From Hermatobates lingyangjiaoensis (lineage: Eukaryota; Arthropoda; Insecta; Hemiptera; Hermatobatidae), in contig JAPFBL010000036.1 in the NCBI GenBank assembly GCA_026182355.1, positions 930,001 to 994,000 of the forward strand: DNA of 64,000 nucleotides, read 5' to 3'. Below the pieces are notes generated by a model. The model had not been told where the DNA came from. It ran no database searches and saw only the letters and a program-made list of their open reading frames with translations. Positions 58,212-64,000 of this stretch are shown here, piece by piece. The position numbers and the translations under genes are program-made. Position 1 is the stretch's first letter, and every line of letters begins with the position of its first letter.

Positions 58212-59990
58212 TTTACTATAAGCAAAGTAAAGCGATCGTTAAAAAAAAATCGATTCGATGATGTCTGTGTGTACGTGGAAGGATGGGTGGGTAAGTAGGT
58301 ATCCAAAAGTTGTGTAGACGCTACGTCCAGAATCTTTGATAGATCAAATTGATATTTTACATAATAATGGGCCTTTATTGTGCAAATGAACCCTATTTTT
58401 TGGGAGAAATTATGTATAATGAGAAAGTCACTTTTTTGGCCAAAATATGTATTTAGACTTCTAATTCCAAAGTCTTAAAATTTTAGTATTGTATTTGAAG
58501 CTATAAAAGCAATAAATGAATAACTCCTTCGATTTTTAATTCAAGTAGGATTTTTTTTCTTTTACAATAAAAGGTAAATATTTTGACTTATCATTCAACC
58601 TGAAAGCTTCTGAGGGCGATGTAAGCTATACCGCTTGACAGATCAAAATAAAATTATACTTAAAAAAACATTATGTTGGGAGTGAGTTGAGATAATTTTT
58701 TTTTAAAAATTTCATTAAAATGATAAGGACATTAGAGTACAATTTCTGTTTGAAGAAAGTGTTTTCTTGAAGCTAAAGATATCATTAAAATACAATGAAA
58801 ATTTGCCAAAAAATTAAGCAGAAATTAGCAATTTAAAAAAAAAATTTGCAAAATTTCCATTACCTCAAAGAGAAATAAAGCTATAAAAACTGAATGTTTA
58901 TACTAGACTAACAGATCACCTGCTATACTTGTCGTATTTATTGACATTTCTTTACATTGTTTATATTGACTTAGAATTTTTTTAAGTAAATAGACTAGAT
59001 GAAAATTGATTCAAAGGTAAAGTTTGAAAGAGATTTAAGGACTTAATATGAGATGTAAGAAGAATAACATTCTTTCATATAAAAAATCAACGCCAATCAA
59101 ACTTATAATTTCTGATGCTTACTATGGTATGATGGATTTGTCTAACAAAATACTCTGTCATCCGTATGTTGCACCCTTGAACAAAACTTAATCTTAGATG
59201 TAGACTTTCTTGTGTTTATAAACTTATTATCTTTGGGTAATATTCGATTAAGAGGAATTGACTCCTTAGTGTTATATTACCAAACAGATACTGATTTTAA
59301 GCTGATTCGATGACACTGACATTTTTTCTTACATGTTTCTGAAATTTGTAGAATGAGGTAGTTAGTTAAATATGACGACCTAATGGCTTCTAAGTTATAC
59401 AGTACCTCAAACAATGCAAAGCAGCAAGACCATACGGCCACGAATACCACTCCTTCCCCCGACAGATTGACGTCTCCATCCGCGTCCTTATCCACATTCT
59501 TCATAATGTTTTCTGACCTTATCGAAAACGGCAGGATACAAATTTAGCAGTAGGGAGTCTCTGGTCCGGGACTGTGATGGAAATATTTGTTGGTCGTTGG
59601 AAATCCACTGGCTGTTGAAACAAAAGCCATTTTCTTCTTTAGGAGATTATTTTGTAACACAAAATCGTCACTTTGACTTTACAAAAGTGTTATTACTGGT
59701 GTCGTAAAACCAATGATATCTATGCAACATTTGTGTGGTATACAGAAATTATCGCATCTACTGATAACTGGTTCAATCACTACCTCTACTACCTCTAGGA
59801 ATGAAATACTAATAAACATCTCCCATTTAGACATTTATATGATGTCTAAATGGGACATTTAGATGGACTCATTTATATTTAAATGGATTTATATTTAAAT
59901 GGACTCATTTATATGATGTCCCAAAAAGAACCAAGAAGTTTGATGTTATATTTACTTATAGTAAAGTTGAGTGTAGGCCACTCCAGAAAA
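58212..59990 (+). repeat. XY repeat, uninterrupted copy
   Basis: The best continuous copy, about 1.78 kb. The left tip is TACTTTACTATAAGCAAAGT, the right tip TTTACTTATAGTAAAGTTGA with GTAGGCCACTCCAGA. It contains the empty Helitron site at about 59150-59200. A G+C-rich segment at 59375-59510 resembles 26601-26735. A small local repeat of ATGGACTCATTTATAT and GATGTCTAAATGGGACAT occurs at 59845-59925. No convincing ORF. Confidence 0.7.
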
Positions 59991-59999
59991 GGTAAAATT

Positions 60000-60557
60000 A
60001 AGGAGCAAAACATTTCCAATAGCAATGAAATGTTTTGTCTACCCCAAATCGATGGAAAACTAATTGCAAAATGTCAATCCTTAAGCTCTAACTTATTATT
60101 TCACTACAGGAGTGAGTGTAGGATTAGTGGCCGCAAAGCAAGGTTGCATATAGTTATTTATAATCGTTTGGACGTGAATGCTTATTTTAAAAAAGATTAA
60201 TTGTTATTAATCTTTTAATTAACTGTTATTTTAAAAAAGAAAAAAAACAGTAATCCACGTTAAGTTAATTACAATTTAGCTGCTTTTTTATTATTATTAT
60301 GTGGCGAAAGTTCTCCTATTGAAAAGAATAAATTATATATTGGACCAAAGTGATTGATTTAATAATATAAAATCAAACTTTATTGACTTAATAAACCTGA
60401 AATGATGTGATTTTAATTAAATATAATGACGTATTAAGAAAATTACTATTGTAGTCTATTTTTTTTGTACTGAACTCCTAAACTTTAAGTAAAAATAACC
60501 AAAATATAATTTTAATCTTTTTGTAAACTATAATAAAGTTGTCTTTTTAACTTTCAG
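60000..60557. other. Intron stretch before exon d
   Basis: AT-rich. A 105-codon frame (59883-60200) overlaps the XY tip and has no motif. Ends in AACTTTCAG. Confidence 0.5.
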
Positions 60558-60656
60558 AATGGAAACACTCCTCTTCATCTGGCCACACACAACAACGACG
60601 TTGTGACGGTTGAGTTACTGATATCGAAAGGCGCTGATGTAAACTCACTCAACGAA
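60558..60656 (+). CDS. Ankyrin-repeat protein, exon d (one repeat)
   Basis: Exon of 99 nt, 33 codons, phase 0: NGNTPLHLATHNNDVVTVEL then LISKGADVNSLNE, an almost textbook ankyrin repeat (G.TPLH.A...N...VELL...GADVN). It follows the previous exon's DINKPMK directly. Acceptor CTTTCAG, donor GAA/GTAAGTTC, close to ideal. The next exon is outside the window. The paralogue cannot be named from six repeats. Confidence 0.9.
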
Positions 60657-61002
60657 GTAAGTTCTATTTATATTAAACCAGTAATCTGCAAGAGTCTATA
60701 GAGTTTTAAACTTTTTATAGCTATGCTGTAATATATAGTGTAATACTGTACTCCACTATAGTATATACAGGAATCAATTGCATACAGTGGTTAACTAATT
60801 ACAGGAGTCAATACTAAACAATTTAATAAAAAACGCTTAAATATAATTAAATAACTAAAATATTTAGTTTACATAAGTTAAATATCAATTTGTTATTTAA
60901 AAAAAATATTTCCGCTTAAAAAATCAACTGGTTCTTAAATACAAATTATTCTACTACATTAACCAAAAATCTTCTCATATTTTATAATAAATGATTAATC
61001 TA

Positions 61003-61915
61003 CGAGGTGTGTAAATAAAGTAGTGAGACTGATTTTTTTTAAATTTTCTATTCAAATATAATTACAATCTGATATTGTCACCTTCAAAATAGTTCCCTTC
61101 GGAAGCCACACAGCGCTGGAGACGGTCCTTCCAATCATTGTAGCATTGCTGGAACTCGGATTCTAGAATGGCCTTCAGCTGGTCGGTTACAGCAGTTTGT
61201 ATGTTTTGTAGTGTCCCGAAATGAGTTCCCTTGAGGTGATTTTTCAATCTCGGGAAGAGGAAAAAGTCACAACGACTCAAGTCTGGTGAATAAGGAGGTT
61301 GAGGAGCAAAAGGAATGTTTTTACTGGCCAAAAACTCGTTTATTGAGATGGTTTTTCGGAACCATTTTCGCACAAATTTTTCTCATCTCAAATTCATTGG
61401 TCAAAATGTGATGAACGGAGGTGTGATTCAAATTCAACTGTTCCCCGATCATTCTGACTGTCAAGCGTCGATCTGAACGCACAAGGTTCCGTACTCTGTT
61501 GACATTTTCATCGGTGTTTGCACTTGAAGGCCTTCCGCTTCGTGGTTCATCTTCAATCGACTCTCTTCCTTCTGAAAATTCCTTAAACCACCGAAAAACC
61601 TGTGCCCTTGATAAAACACGTTCTCCATAGGCCTCCTGAAGTTTTTCAAAAGTTTCGGTTGCATTATGTCCAAGTCTGAAGCAAAATTGGATTGCACACC
61701 GCTGCTCAACTTTGAGGTCACTCATTTTTAAAACGCTCAAGAAAAAACCATTTCACGAAAACCAACGCTACGGACAAACAAATGACTGTGGCGAGTTCAG
61801 ATTCATACTGGAGGCGCATCACACGTGCACCTGACGCTACTCAAGGCCACGCGTCTCCAGCGTTGCCAGATCGAAAGCGACGTTGCCAGTCTCACTACTT
61901 TATTTATACACCTCG
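61003..61915 (-). mobile_element. mariner (D,D34D type), complete ends, internally deleted
   Basis: The 29-bp terminal repeats at 61003-61031 (CGAGGTGTGTAAATAAAGTA onward) and 61887-61915 match at 28 of 29 positions, and TA borders both sides. The transposase N-terminus (61740-61321) starts best at MSDLKVEQR and has the full DNA-binding region (VFRWFKEFSEGRESIEDEP, MIGEQLNLNHTSVHHILTNE). A frame change at about 61370 joins it to ISINEFLASKNIPFAPQPPY and SPDLSRCDFFLFPRLKNHLK. The first and second catalytic aspartates are lost with the deleted centre. The intact ends could in principle still be moved by a transposase supplied in trans. Confidence 0.9.
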
Positions 61916-61917
61916 TA

Positions 61918-62173
61918 TATGTATCTATTGAATAACTGACAGACCAGCTTTACTAAAAAAAAGTGGTTATTAACTTTGCCTCTAAAAAGAATTTCTTCCA
62001 ACTCTTAAATTTCTTAGATAAAAATATAAATTCACATATGTGCATATAATATGTAAATATACACTTATATAATCAACATAATTAGTCTTTAAGTTTGGTT
62101 TGATTATGTGACAGTTAGGGCGATTAAAAACACGAAGAATGACATATTTAGATATCGTCATCATCGGGAGAAG
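61918..62173. other. AT-rich flank
   Basis: Nothing recognised besides short AT runs. Confidence 0.4.
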
Positions 62174-62434
62174 AAGTTGATTGTTAGGAAAGAAAAGAAA
62201 ATTAGAAAAACTGATAATAAGAATATTGAAATATTTCTCATGTTAATCTATATGTTTTTCTCGTATTTGATAAATATAAATATAAAAATAATGATACATA
62301 CTTGAATGAATCTTTTAGGCATTATACTTCATTTATCGATGACTAATGGTCTATATAAACTTCACAGCTCTTTTTAAAACATTTCAAAGAGGAATATTGG
62401 TATTATACTTATGAAATCAATTCTATTGTGAAAA
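62174..62434. repeat. Direct repeat, copy 1 (about 260 bp)
   Basis: Shares with 63543-63797 long blocks such as TTAATCTATATGTTTTTCTC, CATTATACTTCATTTATCGA and AAATCAATTCTATTGTGAAA, in the same order and orientation, with roughly 85% agreement. Confidence 0.8.
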
Positions 62435-62924
62435 TCGAATCAGGTTTTAACTTTTCCTACGTCTTGTGCATAATATATCTTAGTTCGCTCCTTATTTCCT
62501 CTGAATGAGAATAGTACCTACTCCTTACACCAAGTTTTTTGAAGCTGTAGCTGTAACCACCAAGAGAGTAACAAAAAGGTTCAAAGGAGTCACAAGTTGT
62601 TTCAAACTTATTACGAAATTAATGATATGAAGAACATTTAAAATAGTTTCAAAAAATGGTTATTTGTAATTTTATTATCAGTATAGAATAATTTCATTAT
62701 AGTTAAGTGTAAAAAAAATAATAATAATATAATGGCTAATAACAGACATATCGCCATTGAACTTTGAACAAAATGAAAGGACAGATGTTCAAAACATGCA
62801 TTGAAGGCATATGGCGCCAGGAAATATTTCTAATATCTCCGAGAAATATACTTTACCTCTGGGTATTCCCGGGAGCAAACCCATTTAAAATAATACTAAA
62901 TAAAATGATGCAATAAATGAAATA

Positions 62925-63166
62925 TTAAAAGTTAAATTTGAAAACAGTCAACTTTATTCTTATTAGTTTACTTAATTGAGTAAACTTTGGTAACAGTCCT
63001 TCCTTGATACACAGATTATTGAAAATGACACCAAAATTAACTGATACCTGTTTCTTAACAAGTTTTTCAATTTTTCTAAATAACACTCTTGTTATTTCGT
63101 CTACACTATTAGTATATCTCGTATAGTCGATATGTTTCGAATGATCACCATTCATCATCAGGACAT
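62925..63166 (-). pseudogene. PLE N-terminal ORF fragment, family G
   Basis: The minus-strand frame 63158-62925 reads DEITRVLFRKIEKLVKKQVS, then FGVIFNNLCIKEGLLPKFTQ and LSKLIRIKL. It resembles N-terminal PLE ORF sequence (K..KL..KL...FL..C....LIPKF) and the fragments at 22.8 and 14.5 kb. A family-G hammerhead-like motif overlaps its start, the same order as in family C. The RT does not follow. Confidence 0.55.
63126..63164 (-). ncRNA. Hammerhead-like motif, family G
   Basis: Minus strand: GTC, then CTGATGA (canonical core), unpaired T, 5-bp stem II GAATG/CATTC, GAA, ACATAT (one mismatch from self-complementary), C, GAC. Stem I GTC/GAC is perfect, and the cleavage triplet would be AUC. Confidence 0.5.
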
Positions 63167-63542
63167 GAACAACTTCTTCGGTGTATTTTCTGGTTTATTA
63201 TATATGCAAAGTGAAGACAGTAGGAGTTGTTTTTCTTCAAGTTTACGCAAGAGGCCGCGTAAAAGAAGTTATATTCTTGTACATCATGATTTATCTTTAT
63301 TATTCAATATCAACGTCAGTATGAAATTAAATATTTAAATTATACATTAAAAGTCTCGGTCTAAGTAATTTTATTACCTTGAAAGTTTAATTATATTATA
63401 GGACATCCAGGCCTTTACTAGAAGATCAAGGAGGATTTTATTGGAGTAGGATTGGGTAACCTTTAAAAGCTGGTAAAAAAGGACCGTTTCATTGCCTGTT
63501 TGTCAGGTTTTTGACCTCTTCTATCTACTACTACTATTTTCT

Positions 63543-63797
63543 AGAAGTTGATTGCTAGAAAAGAACCAAAACTAATACTACGAATATCGAAATATTTTTC
63601 ATATTAATCTATATGTTTTTCTCGTATTTGAGAAATATAAACATAAAAATAATGACGCATACTTGAATGAACCTTTTAGACATTATACTTCATTTATCGA
63701 TGTCTAATTGTCCATATAAATTTCACAGCACTTTTTAAAACATTTTAAAGAGGAAATATTGGTATTATAGTTATAAAATCAATTCTATTGTGAAACT
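63543..63797. repeat. Direct repeat, copy 2 (about 255 bp)
   Basis: Second copy of 62174-62434; it ends where the ACT microsatellite begins. Confidence 0.8.
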
Positions 63798-63895
63798 ACT
63801 ACTACTACTACTACTACTAAAACTACCACTACTACTGCTGATGCTACTACTAGTTCTTATTATACCACTATCTCGACTACTACACCTACTACTAC
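63797..63895. repeat. (ACT)n microsatellite, imperfect
   Basis: Eight uninterrupted ACT units then degenerate ones (ACC, GCT, GAT) to about 63895. Confidence 0.85.
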
Positions 63896-64000
63896 CTCAT
63901 TCTTTTTATACACATTTATTTATACATTTACACATTTATATGTTTGTCAATCTTTCTGATTCCATTGTTCACATTACAGCTATTTTCTATTATAAAGGAG

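Larger units (their letters stand above)
53793..60557 (+). other. Intron of the ankyrin gene (6.8 kb)
   Basis: Starts GTACGTGA, ends AACTTTCAG. Contains a decayed LINE (53940-56930) and an XY repeat (58212-59990). Confidence 0.8.

Noticed and set aside
1..64000. CRISPR array, prokaryotic operons, riboswitches or tRNA genes
   Set aside because: No regularly spaced repeats with unique spacers, no operon structure; the only tRNA-like sequence is the SINE head. The hairpin clusters are inverted PLE repeats, not CRISPR repeats.

Overview
The window looks like AT-rich nuclear DNA of an invertebrate animal, most likely an arthropod. The gene is split into short phase-0 exons with GT..AG introns up to about 34 kb long. 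The rest is mostly decayed transposons: Penelope-like elements (PLEs), Jockey/R1-type and RTE-like LINEs, mariner, Tigger, hAT, Helitron and a tRNA-derived SINE. There are no operons, ribosome binding sites or other prokaryotic signals. The species cannot be named from the sequence alone.

Gene content. One host gene is supported, on the + strand. It has four exons coding for ankyrin repeats (8437-8637, 19206-19400, 53694-53792, 60558-60656). All are in phase 0, and the encoded repeats run on from exon to exon, so this is the middle of a larger ankyrin-repeat protein. Its start, its end and any non-ankyrin domain lie outside the window.

Layout. 1-8.4 kb: upstream intron or flank with a TA-flanked MITE, a hAT MITE with an 8-bp target duplication, a PLE fold-back with a 12-bp target duplication, and one copy of an unclassified repeat here called XY. 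8.4-19.2 kb: first intron, with a GIY-YIG PLE, a 189-bp PLE-like fold-back, nested inverted repeats, an RTE-like LINE and a SINE with a 13-bp target duplication. 19.4-53.7 kb: second intron, with a dense cluster of PLE hairpins and (TA)n arrays at 19.9-25.1 kb, a truncated mariner fused to a PLE, LINE fragments, two Helitrons, a 650-bp near-perfect palindrome, more XY copies, a Tigger pseudogene and a third Helitron. 53.8-60.6 kb: third intron, with a roughly 3-kb decayed LINE and an XY copy. 60.7-64 kb: a second internally deleted mariner, a PLE N-terminal fragment, a direct duplication and an ACT microsatellite.

The most notable signal is not a protein. Across the PLE-derived repeats I find 21 short segments in seven unrelated sequence families. 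Each can be drawn as a minimal hammerhead ribozyme: stem I, then YUGANGA, one extra unpaired base, stem II, then GAA, a self-complementary block beginning with A and ending with U, an H nucleotide, and the other strand of stem I. Hammerheads in PLE terminal repeats are established knowledge. The assignment here is my own reading and needs covariance-model and cleavage tests.
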